Assembly: GCA_973895155.1 (NCBI GenBank)
Contig: OZ316894.1
Span: 16,554,001-16,618,000 of the forward strand
Reading direction: 5' to 3'
Source: Marsupella aquatica
Taxonomy: Eukaryota > Marchantiophyta
Length of the DNA stretch: 64,000 nucleotides
This document shows, piece after piece, positions 50,056 to 62,000 of the stretch. The notes under the pieces were generated by a model that saw only the letters and a list, made by a program, of their open reading frames with translations, was not told the origin of the DNA and did no database searches. A program made the position numbers and the translations under genes. The first letter of the stretch is position 1. Every line of letters starts with the position of its first letter.

Positions 50056-52869
50056 ATCACATATGTGGTAAAGGTTTTGATGGCTTTTTTCAAGCAATGC
50101 GGAGTCTCCAATTTGGAGCAAAGAGTTCGTATTGCTAAGCCTCCAAAACCTAAGATTCGTACTTAGTTTTAATTTGGAGAACTTAGTTAAAATTCTAGCT
50201 TGGATAGCTTTCTTCAAGCAGCGTAGGACTGACGGAGAAACAGAGAAATGGTTATCGAGAGTAAGGAACATGAACCACATTTTTATTTATGATGTGGAGA
50301 ATTCTCTTCTAGCAATAAAGAGGAGTCTCTTAGAAACAGATGTACCGTCTTGCTTAAACCCCTTATGAGCTCACACTGAAGAGTCCTCTTGCTTCTCTTT
50401 GTTTAATTCAATAATCTGCCTACCCAGCATCTAGAGTATGCATGATGCTCCAGAAATCGATGCGCAGTGTGAAGTATTCGGTCTTGCTTTGAAGTTACAG
50501 CGGCGATTTTATGCAGCACCGATACCCAGTTATTCTCTAGTGGATTTCTCCATCTCTACTATTTGGTTGGAATCTGTCTTGCATTGAGGGTGACGCAGAC
50601 GATTTCTTCAATTTTGAAGTGCCTGAAGGGGCTGGTTAAAACCTAGCTTAGAAGCTATATATTGCCATGACGCACAGCAACCTCATGCATTTCTTGGGGA
50701 CTTCAATATCCTGTGGTGTCTATTTCTTCTAGCTGATTGCCGTGTACTTTCTTTGGAACAACGTTTGCAGTGTCTTATGCAGCATAACATAGAGCTGATA
50801 TTTCCGGAATTTAAAGAAAACAACTTAGACACTGATGTGGTGAATAATAATATTGGGTGACTGATATATCTGTTGCTGTAAAAAGCAGATAAGTCATGAC
50901 AGTAACAGTATGACCTGGGAGATAGATCTCAAGGAGTCATGATAATTGTTTTGAGATCGCTGTGACTTCTTGTGGGTGTTCGGGGGAGGGGGGGAGAGGC
51001 GGAGAGGCTGATGGTGTTCGATGTCGTTGGAAAATTGTATGTTATAAATATTTTACTCTGAGATCACCTTTGTATTCCCTCTGTACTCCAACCTGTTTCT
51101 ATGTGGAGCAAGATGATTTAGCGCCAAAATCTCTAAGAGTAGACGGGAAAGACAATCTCATATATTTCACGTTGGTATCAATGTAACTTTCATAAATAGC
51201 AGTAGCAACAAACAGGTGAAGTTGTAGGGCTGTGTTGCAGAGATTTACCAGTGTGACCCTGGCCTGCTATCGTGCAACGTCAAATGGAATGTTGAGGTTA
51301 CGAAAATCCACAGGTGGCAGCTGCAGAGCCCTTTCGGCTGATATCCCAGCACTCAACGCTGGGTTCCATGTCAACTGTCTAGTGCTATTCGAAGATGTCA
51401 CCTGATTCGACAACTCATCTTCTCGCGTCGCAAGTTGTGTACGGCTTACCAAGGATGGAGATGCTTTGACACCACGGAAATGAGTGGAACTGTCTTGAGG
51501 AAGGGAACTTTGTTTAGGCCGCCGATACAGACTGGACGTATGTTTGGTTGTGGATAGACCTGAAGATGCCGACTTTTAACGAAAGCGCTCCAAGCCATTA
51601 GAGATCAGGAGGGAGAGTGAACAGAGGGAGACACCAGGTTTGTACCGCATACTGTTTCAGTCTTTGCAATTTGCTCGTTTCGTTGAGGTAGATGATTTGC
51701 TGACAAAAGGCGCCGTCTTTGAAGTAAGTTCGGAATTAACGCTCTTCAACGCCCTCGTCCGTCTGATAGACTTGAAACCCAAGCTAAATTTTTAGGGCAA
51801 ATTACATCCTCCCCCCATGTCGCTTTATCTAGGCTACCAGCATAGAGCATGAGGAAAACATTCGGAGCTTCTAGATTGAACTAGCGCGACAGTGTGCAAA
51901 TATTGTATCTACTATCAACAAACAGGTAAAGATTGGAAGAAATCACTGCCCTAGGAAGAATATGCTCGATCGTTTGAAAGTAATTTGAACCAATAAGATG
52001 TACCGAATTCTGCCTCCACTGCTATTCCATCAGAGCAACAATTGCGAGAGTTAGCTTCCAGTAAGAAAGGGGACAGTATGAGAAAGGGGACAGTATTGGT
52101 ACACTGAGTCTTCCACTGGTTTCAAATCACGGGCCTAACTGTCTATTTATTGTACCTGGTTGGGAAGGATTCTTGATAAGTTTTTCAGTACTAAAGCATT
52201 TCACATGGCAAATGCCTCGAGGATGTGGTTTTGAAATGACTGTTTCTCAATCAAAAGCTAAGGATTAAATCTACAATTCTCTTAAAGCTTCAAAGATCTA
52301 CGGATACGGCAATGATTTAGGCACATGGCGCTATTTGATAGCTTGAGGTATGAATGGGTCGCTCCTCTTGTTACTCGGCTAGCTTTTGAGTGCCGACCTT
52401 TTTTGAGGCTCACTTACGGTTCTGGATGGAGGTTTTAGTCGATAGAAAGCCGTGGTCCAATCTGTGAGAGTGCCAGGACCTCTCAGTAAAGATATTATAT
52501 TTAAATCTTTATTATAACATTAGGAAAATTCTAATCTATGCTGTAATCTAAGATCAAAATAGACTGGTCCTAACCTACTTTGTAGAGTGCGTAACCTGCT
52601 TTGTAGAGTGAATACATAGGCTGTAATTTCTTGGTAATAACAAAATTTGATTTTGGATTATGCTTGTGAGTAATATACGCCTATTCGACCGAAGTCAACT
52701 GACCATAGCTACTTTGAAGAATGATATGATAGGCCCCAATTTATCAGGTAACAATAAATTTGATATTCTGATTATGCTTGTAAACAGGGACAAATTCTGA
52801 TGTTCAGATTATTTTTGTGAATAGATTAAACTTGTGAATAGGGACAGGCCCGGGATCATGGGATTCCTT
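50056..52869. other. 2.8-kb intergenic stretch, no gene recognised
   Basis: It begins with probable GrpE 3' UTR. TTTTTTCAAGCAATGCGGAG (about 50,084) and a diverged copy near 50,210 (TTTCTTCAAGCAGCGTAGGA) suggest an old ~125-bp duplication. A G-run at about 50,980-51,000. GAGAAAGGGGACAGTAT occurs twice near 52,065-52,095. Frames reach only about 78 codons. Confidence 0.5.
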
Positions 52870-53175
52870 TCTAGCAGTCAGTAAAGAAGTCTCCCTGGAA
52901 ATAATCCCTTTCTCACCGTTTAGCACTCATTAAAGAAATCTCCCAGGAAAATGATCCCTTTCACCCAGTCTAGCACTCATTCAAGGACTTCCTCCCTGGC
53001 AAAATCCCTTTCTCACCGTCTAGCGCTCATTAAAGAAGTCTCCCAGGAAATGATCCCTTTCTCACAGTCTAGCACTCGTTCAAGGACTTTCCTGGAAATG
53101 ACAGGCTTGGGATCCCTTTCACACTCTAGCACATGGGATCCCTTTCGCAGAGTCAAGCACTCACTAAAGACCTCG
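52870..53175. repeat. ~50-bp tandem repeat, at least five copies
   Basis: TAGCACTCATTAAAGAA and variants begin at 52,872, 52,921, 52,971, 53,021 and 53,070, with decayed pieces to about 53,170. Units read TCTCCCAGGAAA then ATCCCTTTCTCACCGTC. Alternate units carry ATTAAAGAAGTC or TTCAAGGACTT, hinting at a ~100-bp higher-order unit. Confidence 0.88.
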
Positions 53176-53935
53176 TCCTGTGAATTTCACGGTTACTGAG
53201 CAGCATGGGCATAAGAAACTTTGAAGTGAAACGGACTGCTGTAGTTATGTTTCTCCATTGGCGTTAAAAGAAGTCCTGTAAATGACAAGTTTTAGTTGCG
53301 CGGTACTCCGAAGTAGATGTAATTGCATTGACTTGTGTGTTTCTTTGTTGATATCTGATGGATGGGGTTTTCAGATGCTTGAGATTTGTGGAACAGACAG
53401 GATTCCGACGAGACGGTTGCAAATTCAGACAAGTAATAGGCACAGTAGAATCGACATTTATTCCCAAAAGCGGGAAAATTTTGACATACACCACACCAGG
53501 AATCAAGTGGGTGCCTTCAGTGGAATAGGGAAACTCAATCGGGTTCGGTCGCATTCCTTTAGCCTCTACAATGAAAACTAATCTCCACTGTGGGCAATAG
53601 AAAACGGCGTAACCACAAGGTAAATTAAATTATGGAACGATAGGTTCGAACGATCGAATAACTCACAACAGGGACTTTGCAGTTTACAATATCAATCTTC
53701 GGGTGCTGATGATGAGCTATATCGACTATCCCTAACTATTGACTGTACATATAAATAACATGAAGAGGTATTCAACTTTGAAGTCACCCAAGGCGACAGT
53801 TCATCCTAGGAACGAAGCCTCTTGTACTACCTCACAAATGAAGGAAGAATCATCCTTTCCTGGGACTCGACATCCCTTTGTGTCAAGCATGACGATGAAT
53901 CTGCAGAATTCGTTGCAAATTATCGGTAACTTAAG
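53176..53935. other. Spacer and probable 3' flank of MOT1
   Basis: A 99-codon plus frame (53,282-53,581) and a 96-codon minus frame (53,264-53,554) overlap. Neither is recognisable. The part next to 53,936 is likely MOT1 3' UTR. Confidence 0.4.
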
Positions 53936-55375
53936 TCAGTGAGGTCCATTATACCATTCGTGGATCTTCAATAAAATCCAGAGTCCGACGCCACAGCCGA
54001 ATCCTACAGCTGCGCTGGAGGTTCCGAGGGACACTATGGTGACAACTAGCATGACGAAGGCATCCAGACGAGATGTCTGATCTCTGCATGCCATCGCTAG
54101 CTCAAGGCCCGAGAACAAGAGTAACACTCCGAGGAGCCCAATGGGGAATTGGCCAAGTAGTTTCAACAAAGAGCTACCGACCAGCAGGCCCAAGACGAGC
54201 TTGGCAGTTCCGAGCAGGGCCACTGATAACCCATTCCTTGCCCCGAATCTGTACTGCCCTGCAAGCCCACCTGCCCCGTGACAGACAGGCATTGCACCAA
54301 ACCAGCACCCGACCAGATTCATTAAACCCACACTGACCGACACGGCCCTGGGGGTCACTTCCTTCCTGGGGAACAAATCATTTGACAACTTGCACACAGC
54401 AATCACAGAATTCAGAATGGACAGCGGAATCTGGGGTATGGCTGCCCTTACAAACCCTATCTTCCAATCCTCAAGCGAAATCGCTACCAAGCTCAGTGGA
54501 GAAGGCCCGAATCGGATGGCCTTCAGCACACTCGGATCCCGGATGATGGCAATGACTACTCCCACGAAAAAGACGATCAGAGCGGATGGAATTATAGCCA
54601 GCCCTCTCGGAGGCACTTCAGCTGCCTCGTCCTGCTCCCCTCCTAACAGAGGCTGCTCCAATGTGGTGCTCTCCCCGGCCTCCTCGTCAGCAGCAGTGGC
54701 AGCATGAATGTTCTGCTGATGCACTGGGGGAGCACTATGAGCTCCTGCACCGCTCACCAAGACCACAAAGGAGAATACAGCCATGGCCAGAATGAATCCA
54801 TCAGCCCCCAGCCACGGTCTAGCGGTGGTTGACTTGGAGGTAGCGAAATCCTGATTCTTCAGAATGTACTTAACGGCTGTGGATCCGAACGAAATGCCCT
54901 GCGAGAGCTGAATTCCCCGCACGATCGGCAGCGGCACGTAGCGCTGGACGAGGCTCATCAGCCCCGTGGCGCCGAGAAACAGCAGCAGCAGGGCTGTGGT
55001 GATCCCGGCGGCCATGATCTGAGCCACTGTGAGGGGGTCACCCTCCGTAATGGCCACAGCGGCGATGGATTTCATCGGCTGCACTGGCATGGGGACCCCA
55101 AAGAGGGCCCCAGTGATGAGATTGTACAGGCCTGTGAACACCAGCGTGGTCCCGAGGTCGAGGCCATTCACGAGCGCCATCGCCAGCAGGAGCGGGATGA
55201 ACGTCCCGACGTCGCCGAGGGATCCACTCGCCTCTTGCCATGCGTTCTTCACTTTGAGGTTCGTCTGGAGCTTCCGCCATAGCCCTCCTTCTCGGGACCT
55301 GCTGTTGCTGACGATGGTGCTAAACCCAAAACGCCCTCCTCCGGAAGCGCTTTCTCCTCTTTCCTCCACTGCCAT
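53936..55375 (-). CDS. MOT1-type molybdate transporter, 479 aa, single exon
   Basis: It belongs to the SulP-related MOT1 family of high-affinity molybdate transporters, which feed molybdenum-cofactor enzymes such as nitrate reductase. Family motifs are at full strength: SGSLGDVGTFIPLLLA (50-65), FTGLYNLITGALFGVPMPVQ followed by PMKSIAAVAI (80-109), PIVRGIQLSQG (150-160), DWKIGFVRAAIPQIPLS (303-319), NSVIAVCKLSNDL and CHGAGGLAGQYRFGAR (365-380). About ten hydrophobic segments are visible. A hydrophilic acidic loop (about 212-258, with HSAPPVHQQ and LEQPLLGGEQDE) divides the two halves. Members occur in plasma membrane, mitochondria or tonoplast; the location here is open. There is no N-terminal targeting signal. 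The start is the first ATG (55,375) and the stop is TGA at 53,936-53,938. Lack of introns is typical of the family in Arabidopsis. Confidence 0.94.
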   Translation of the reverse strand: MAVEERGESASGGGRFGFSTIVSNSRSREGGLWRKLQTNLKVKNAWQEASGSLGDVGTFIPLLLAMALVNGLDLGTTLVFTGLYNLITGALFGVPMPVQPMKSIAAVAITEGDPLTVAQIMAAGITTALLLLFLGATGLMSLVQRYVPLPIVRGIQLSQGISFGSTAVKYILKNQDFATSKSTTARPWLGADGFILAMAVFSFVVLVSGAGAHSAPPVHQQNIHAATAADEEAGESTTLEQPLLGGEQDEAAEVPPRGLAIIPSALIVFFVGVVIAIIRDPSVLKAIRFGPSPLSLVAISLEDWKIGFVRAAIPQIPLSILNSVIAVCKLSNDLFPRKEVTPRAVSVSVGLMNLVGCWFGAMPVCHGAGGLAGQYRFGARNGLSVALLGTAKLVLGLLVGSSLLKLLGQFPIGLLGVLLLFSGLELAMACRDQTSRLDAFVMLVVTIVSLGTSSAAVGFGCGVGLWILLKIHEWYNGPH

Positions 55376-56787
55376 TGTTGTTGATGCAACTCGTCGTCTG
55401 TTGAATGCGACGGTGAGTTAGATTAGTTCTACAATCGCCGACCTCCTCCTATAGCTCCACCTCTACAGTACTTCTTACTCCGTCTCTCACTCCATTTCCT
55501 CCCACATGGATTGATCCAAACCAATTCGATTCAATTCTTCTTCCTCTTCTTACTAATCTACAGTACCCCCACCTCGATTCAATCCGTCCTCCTAGTGTTC
55601 CTTCTCTTCAGGCGTTGAGTTCGGCAGGCTTGACTTCTAAATTACGGGAGGGAGCGACACAGTGGTCGTGGTGCAGCATCATCTGGATGACGTAAGTGGA
55701 GCTCAGCAACTTCAACAATAGCGAGGTAACCGATCGAATATAAAGCTGCAGTTGGTGGTGGTGGATTCCTTAGCCCATTTAAGAAATGGGCAGGGTGTAG
55801 CGTGTACAAACCGTCTCCATAGGTGTTTATGTTTTGACCAAATTGATGCTTCTCACGGGCGAGAGCTCATATCTCATAAAATAGGAAGCCAAGTGTAGTG
55901 TTCTGGAAAGAAGAAGTCAAGGCACTTGCCAGCCCACAAATTAGATGAGTGAGAGACGAGGATGCAACGTGAATTGCGAGCTGGCAAAACAACTTCGAAA
56001 TCTGTCGAACGCAGAAAAAATTGTGAGTTTGAAATGTGACAATATCTTCACTAATACTGCACGAAAAAAAGACGATTAAGGTGTCGTTGGAAAGGATGCC
56101 GTCGAAAGAAGCCCAAGACCAGGACTTTTCGTTGAGTAACCACTAAGATGAAACCTCAAAGATCGACAGGAAGGAGATAGTCCCTGTTCAATCCTCTCCA
56201 ATTCCTCAAACCTCTCCTCCATTCCTGTTCCATAATCGTCGGAATTGAGATTATGAAACGGTGGAAGGAAACTGAGTGATAAACTGATGAAGTGGATCTG
56301 GGGAAGAAGTCCCTACTCGAAAGCTGGAGCGGGATCTCCTCCGGTTGTTGTGACGCCACTCAGTTCTTGTCAAATAGCATCATCATACGAAATAATAAGT
56401 GCAGTTGTCTCAACATTTTCGAAAGCTCTGGCAGCAAGTTCAAGGCGATGTTGCTGGTGAGGATGACATCATATTTTCTTGGGGGGAATTTGCACTTTGG
56501 CACGGTACCTTGTAGGGAGACATTTTGAATTTGTAACTGAAACTTTAACAGCACTACTCTGAAGTTTCGACTGTGATACTACGTTGCTATGACGCAGTCG
56601 GATGATGATTAGCTTCATTCGTTCATGTCGTCCATATTATTTGAAAGCACGTCATATTCGATATCATTCACAGACTTTGCATAATATGGGCATGAGAGCT
56701 GGTCTTAAAAGGTTTGCTGCAATGCAATCTTGTAAAGCCATCACTTCTAGAAAAATTTCGCAGAACAAGAAATAGCTTCTGAGATCT
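55376..56787. other. Upstream region of MOT1 and spacer
   Basis: Pyrimidine-rich stretches lie over 55,400-55,620, likely promoter/5' UTR of MOT1. Beyond that, frames at 56,156-56,554 are not recognisable. No repeats noticed. Confidence 0.4.
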
Positions 56788-57216
56788 GAACTGGTTCCTC
56801 CTGTTTGTGGATCCTGCTGGAGAATTCGGTGGGAGCACCTTCGACTTGTTGCACTAACTCATTCCATCAACTCTAGATTCAACAAGTTGCTAAATCTTTC
56901 AAACGGCAACTGTCTTAACCCCTCAAAATCTCTCTCTGGAAGCAGCGTAAATTGAATGTACTTACTACCGGCTAGCTTGGCTGTCCGTGCATCTGCAGCC
57001 TCTAAAATTGTGCATCTACAAGGGGTTCCTCCTATTTGTGGATCCTGCTGGAGAATCAGGGGGAGTACCTCTAACTTGTTGCAGCAACTCATGACATAAC
57101 TCTCTTCAAGAAACTGCTATATCTATTTAACTCAAATCTCTAGAAGGAGCCTACATTGGACATCCAAACAACCGGATTGGCTGCCCGTGGATCTGCAGCC
57201 TCTAATATTGTGCACC
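56788..57216 (-). pseudogene. Decayed duplicated LRR-like segment
   Basis: The DNA contains two diverged copies of a ~230-bp block. GGTTCCTCCTGTTTGTGGAT (56,792) recurs as GGTTCCTCCTATTTGTGGAT (57,024), each followed by CCTGCTGGAGAAT. GGATCTGCAGCCTCTAA also recurs (56,990 and 57,189). On the minus strand the frame 57,092-56,859 reads CCNKLEVLPLIL, GLRQLPFERFSNLLNLELME. This resembles Leu-rich repeats of plant NLR-type proteins. No NB-ARC or TIR motif was found nearby and frames are short, so I call it a relic. Confidence 0.45.
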
Positions 57217-57332
57217 GAGATGAGCTATGTTCTACACGGCGATCTCCGAGCTTCAGCACACAGTTTCACCCTGACTTGCTAGATTCCTGCAGCTTCTCAA
57301 CTTGTACATGGGAAAATAGAGGTTCCGAACGA

Positions 57333-60300
57333 TTAATCATCATCAGAACCCCAAGCTTCATCACGGAGTTGTGCCCTCAATTGCAATCTTAGCTTCCGTT
57401 GTTTTTCCTGTTCCTGGATCTCTTGCAGACTTCCTTGAGCTTTGGCACGGAGCTGCTTACTGGGACCTTGCCTACTTAAAGCACTTGCGATCATCCTCTG
57501 TGCAACTTGGGCTGAAGAGGCTGGCCGTGGCACCGATTGTACAGTTTCTGCAGTGACATGGGTTTAGTAAGCTTAGGTGACCGAAATCACAATAGAATTC
57601 TAACAATTCGCAAAGAACGCAAACAGCTAGTTCAATTCGAATTCAAGAAACTCAACATTTTGCCTCAAAGAATTGGTTTTGCTTGCTGGGAAGTGGATGG
57701 ATCATCCTATTCTGTTTAGATCCTCACAAGAAAGATCCAGTGAAAGAAAGTCAGAACCACAAAGTAGCTAGTGAGGAGCTGTTTGCTTTGTGAAGCGAGC
57801 TAAGTTGACTTCAAGTGCGCAATCTTGGAGGTCATGTCCATTCATCTAGGACTCTCCACCAGCAGAAGTGAAAACAACCAAAACAAGAAACGGCGTGGGC
57901 GTTACCATTCATGGACGGTTGGCTGCTAAGGATTACATCAGTTTCAGAAAGCATACTGACTTTGAATCTCCCATCGTTGATCCCAACCAAAGCTTCCCGT
58001 GCTGCACAGTATACACGGCAAGGACGGATCAGATACCAATGAACTTCCTGCACTTGGTTTCTCAAACGTCTCACCGAACAAGCACTTACCCATGCTCGGT
58101 GAGCTGAAACTTGCAAGGGCTCTAGTGTTGTCAACCCAGCGGACTGCACAGCTTCCTTCTTTTGAGAAGGGCTCTACAACCTCCTCCACATCCTTTGTCG
58201 TAATTTTTGAAGAGCAATCGAGGACCAACACACGGCTTGCGTCGCTGTTTATAGCTGCACTCAACAGCAAGAACTATATTACCATGTTGGCACGCATGTA
58301 TCTTTCCAACGTAAATCTTTCTGAGGCAAGCTTCAATCATCCTCGTGTCTTCAGTCAGTGTCAAGTAATCAACATACAATGAATAACAAATCTACCCTAA
58401 ATAAATGACTCCGAAGAAAAGCATTACTAAAACGAACAGGTCCAGGACAAATAGGTCAGCACGACAGAAAGCCCTATGAAACACCAGTAATCACCAGCAG
58501 GCTCCACTATGCCAAACTACGAACAAGAGACCGCAAATCGCGTCTTGTTAAAAAAGCTTGCCTTGTGAGTGGGAACCTACCATCGTCACTATGACTGGAG
58601 CTGCTCGGAGTACCATCGTTTTCCGCATTCAACTCGAAGTAGTCACTGTACAGGCCCATTGCTCCGTTCGTAAATGAGCCCCTCCCTCGCTGCTTTACTG
58701 CATTCCCATTGGAAGGCACTTCCTTGGACACAGGTGGGAGACTCGTTTTTGGAGGTGTTGGCAACTTATCAAGAACAGACTCCCAATCTGCAATCAAGCC
58801 CAGCAATCCAAATTAATGGTCAACGCAGGCAGAAACCTTCATAAATCTTAACGCTATAAGCAAGTTTCCCTTATCTGAAATCGATAATACATCAATTCAG
58901 GCGAAAAACCACCAGATGCCAGAGTGATACAGACAATGACAATCTGAGCAAATCAATATCATTCAGAAACCTTCTATTGGAACCCTGAGGCCTACTTTTG
59001 CCTTTCCATGCCTCGCATATGAAGGCAAAGTGAACGCAAAAGGGAACTTATCATCAGGTTGTAAAATTCAGTACGAAACTTGCATGGTAGTACCACACCT
59101 TCCTCTTCTGTCGCTCCTGCTGCGACAGGCGTCAATGAAGAGTCCCCGGACCATTGAAAATGGTCATGTTTATTGGAGTCTCTAGTATTCGCTTCTGATC
59201 CTGAGGATGCCCCAGTTCTTGAATGCTGAGGTCCAGCCTGGAGCAGCTCATTGATTTTATCTTCCCTGAAGAATAACGACAAATTCAAAAACCTTTATAA
59301 TTACTCCAGAATAGTTGCACTTCGTGGCGACATGATATCTTGCAACCTAAACCCTAAATCTAAACGAAAGCTGCAAGGGAGTTGGAATTCATGAAGAAAA
59401 GCACATACGGCCTCACAAAAGAAAACAAAGTACAGAACAACTTATGAGTAGTTCAAATTTTTCAGTCCTCTTCCGCACATTGGAAATGCTTGTCAATCCG
59501 TCCGCTGGTATTCTTTAGTAGAGGGGGTCCGTAACGTCAGTTCGCAGTTCCACATTAAGGTACTTTCCAGAAATTTGAGGCGTAGGCCACAAGCAATTTA
59601 TTCAGAGGCTCTAAGTGACTGCTTCGGGTTTGACTTTTGAAGTTGGACTGGTGGTTTGAAATCTGCTGAAGAACCTAACCGAAATAATCTACTCATCCTT
59701 CAAACAGGTGATCCACAGGGCAGAAAAAACAACTTGGTGGACTGGATTTCCCAAACATTAAGCTGACATTCAAACGTGACAAAGACAAAACGTGATTCCC
59801 TAACCAAGTATAAAATTGGCAAATGATTCAGGTGAGCTTCAGCAGTGTTGAAAGTCCTATGTACTACAATCTCCACCGCTTACAACCTCTCGAGCCTAAA
59901 ACATTCTTTACAAAGTTAACGGGTTACAATTTCTACAACCGAGAAACGAACGGGTCAGATTTCTGGAGCAGCCATCATTTCCACAACGAAAAGAATGATC
60001 CTGCACCTGAAAGCGTCCACCGAAGAAGCGGCAAAACAATCCACCCCTGCTGTCCTTTAGAGCTCAGGCATGATCAGCAGAGAAGCGGGAATCGACAAAA
60101 TTGAAACAAACCATGAAGAAAGCTCGGTGTTGGCAGATTCCTGTCCCCGGGCGGAATTGAAGTCATCAGATCCGAAGGACAATCCCTGCGTGTCACGATT
60201 ACAATTTCGCATCGAATCATTCAACCCTGCTAAATTGGTCCCATCGTCGCTGCGGATACTCAACCTCTCCACACCCCGCTCCAACGATTCCGCCCCTTTG

Positions 60301-60398
60301 TCATCTCGACGGTGCGCCAGGTCCTCAACAACGCTCCGTTTCTGCAGCTGCTGCGCTTTACCTTCGTCTAGGGTTTGCTTGGATCTCTCGTCCGCCAT
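57333..60398 (-). CDS. R3HCC1-like family protein, 6 exons, 378 aa
   Basis: Exons in order of transcription: 60112-60398, 59099-59265, 58581-58787, 58090-58254, 57906-58001, 57333-57547. All borders are GT-AG, except that donor one (GTTTGT) is weak. Phases join to a 1,137-nt frame ending TAA. The segments recall the plant family related to animal R3H and coiled-coil protein 1: SSWEDKINELLQAG, DWESVLDK, KQRGRGSF with LYSDYFE, and an RRM-like part (SRVLVLDCSS, CAVRWVDNTRALASFSSPSM, AREALVG). The C-terminus is basic and coiled-coil-like (QEIQEQEKQRKLRLQLRAQL) and ends EAWGSDDD. The visible part lacks a clear R3H motif; the shared feature is the WVDNTxAL block. The N-terminal ~95 residues are charged and disordered-looking. 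A role in RNA binding is inferred from the fold only. The family name rests on memory of motifs, so moderate confidence. Confidence 0.75.
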
Positions 60399-60899
60399 AT
60401 CCCAGCCCTGACCTCAAGATGCTCCAATTCTTTTGTCGTCGATGATAATTCTACAACATCGAGCTCGTTCCCAAGGGCAATTGAAGCTTTAGTGATTGCT
60501 CTACCTCGATCCAACACGGTGGATCATGCACCTCACTAAGCTGTCCTCCTTCTCGCTCAATCACAATAGCTGCGTTCAAGCTCGCAAGTGAGATTCCCCT
60601 TCGGTAAACTCAAATCCCTTCGCATTTTACACATTTTTCTCGTCTTCGTTAACGGGAAAAATGATGCTGCCATGGATCACAACTGTTGGTCTTTTGAAAC
60701 GCCATGGTCCACATTTCGCCACATTCCCCAAAATTTGAGTTTTATTGCAATATTTAAACTCATAAATTCCAAATTGAAGTTTAATTGTAATAGCTTAAAC
60801 TCATAAATTACTTTTTCTTTAAAGTTTTGAGGATGTACTAGAGTATTAGGTGAGCTATTCAAAGTGATAATTAGTTCCAGTACCCTTGGCTTAAGTAAA
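60399..60899. other. Upstream of the R3HCC1-like gene, then AT-rich DNA
   Basis: Likely promoter/5' UTR close to 60,400. From about 60,720 on it is AT-rich. TAAACTCATAAATT occurs twice (about 60,757 and 60,796) as a short direct repeat. Confidence 0.4.
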
Positions 60900-61680
60900 C
60901 TTATTTTATTGAACCCTTTGGAGCCATGAAGAGTTACATATTCGAATAGATATAGATAATAATACAAAGATTAAATGGAGTATTTTAAATGAACGAAATT
61001 TTAAAGGTAATTCTAACAATTTTAATGAAGACATAGAAGTAAATTCATGGTAATGAAGAGGATAGTTTTTCATGCAAAACAATTCACTTAGTAGTCCATA
61101 CAATACATGAAACATTTGATATATTTCATGCAAAATATTATTTTTTTCATAGTAGTTGAAAGGTCTTAGAATCCCTTCATATTCCATTACCTATAGTAGT
61201 TATGGTGTTTCTTATATTTACTTGTTAATCCTCTATTTATAGTAGCCAAAGTGTTTTATAATTTAACTTGGTAAATGTTAGAGAAGTTGAGAAGTTTCTT
61301 GGGTTTTTGTGTTACTTTGGTAAATGTTAGAGTGGTTGAAGAGTTTCTTTCTACTTATCATGATTTCAAAAATCTATAAATTAAATAAAAAATTGAAATA
61401 GATTACCAAAAAACACTGATATATCAATCACAACTCATCCCTATATTATTTTCTTCTACCCCTATTTTACCATTTTTCTTTGTTTATTTGAAATGTTACT
61501 TTTCAGTTTTTATTGTTTTTACAATTACAAGGTTTAATTGTTTTTCTTTGCCTTGCCTCAAACATGAACAGTAATATTTGGTTCTTCTTGCATAACTAAC
61601 AATTCTTGTTTGTGACACATCATGCTAATGTGATTGCACATGCATCCAGGAATTTTTGACCATTTTCATTGAGTTATTGA
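60900..61680 (+). mobile_element. Dispersed non-coding repeat, copy 2
   Basis: Same family and orientation as 38,660-39,420 (ATGAAGAGTTACATAT, AGATTAAATGGAG, AAAACACTGATATATCAATC, TTGGTTCTTCTTG in the same order). This copy is more AT-rich and lacks or gains several short blocks. Confidence 0.7.
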
Positions 61681-61786
61681 TTACCAAATGCCAAAGGGTA
61701 AATTTTATAGGATTAATTTTCATTGTGTTAATATGAATTAGTATTATAACGTGTTCATCCTAATACATGCTTATTTTGACTGATCC
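61681..61786. other. AT-rich spacer
   Basis: Nothing recognised. Confidence 0.4.
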
Positions 61787-62000
61787 AAAAGAATTGAAAC
61801 AATCATCATAAGAGTTCATGTGAGGAGACATTTTAAATTTGATTAGTTTCTGAAAAACAAGTATTGAATTCTGATTATAAAAAAGTTAAATGAAAAAGAA
61901 TTGAAACAATCATCATAAGAGTTCATGTGAGGAGACATTTTAATTTGATTAGTTTCTGAAAAACAAGTCTTGAATTCTGATTATAAGAAAGTTAATTGAA
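61787..62000. repeat. Two-copy 106-bp tandem duplication
   Basis: AAGAATTGAAACAATCATCA begins both copies (about 61,790 and 61,896). Both continue with TAAGAGTTCATGTGAGGAGA and end in GAATTCTGATTATAA. Very few differences, so the event is fairly recent. Confidence 0.92.

Noticed and set aside
52951-53199. 82-codon plus-strand frame
   Set aside because: Direct translation of the 50-bp tandem array.
55029-55421. 130-codon plus-strand frame
   Set aside because: Antisense shadow of the MOT1 N-terminus.
26788-60398. Metabolic gene cluster or operon-like unit
   Set aside because: Genes lie on both strands with kilobases of repeats between them and serve unrelated pathways.
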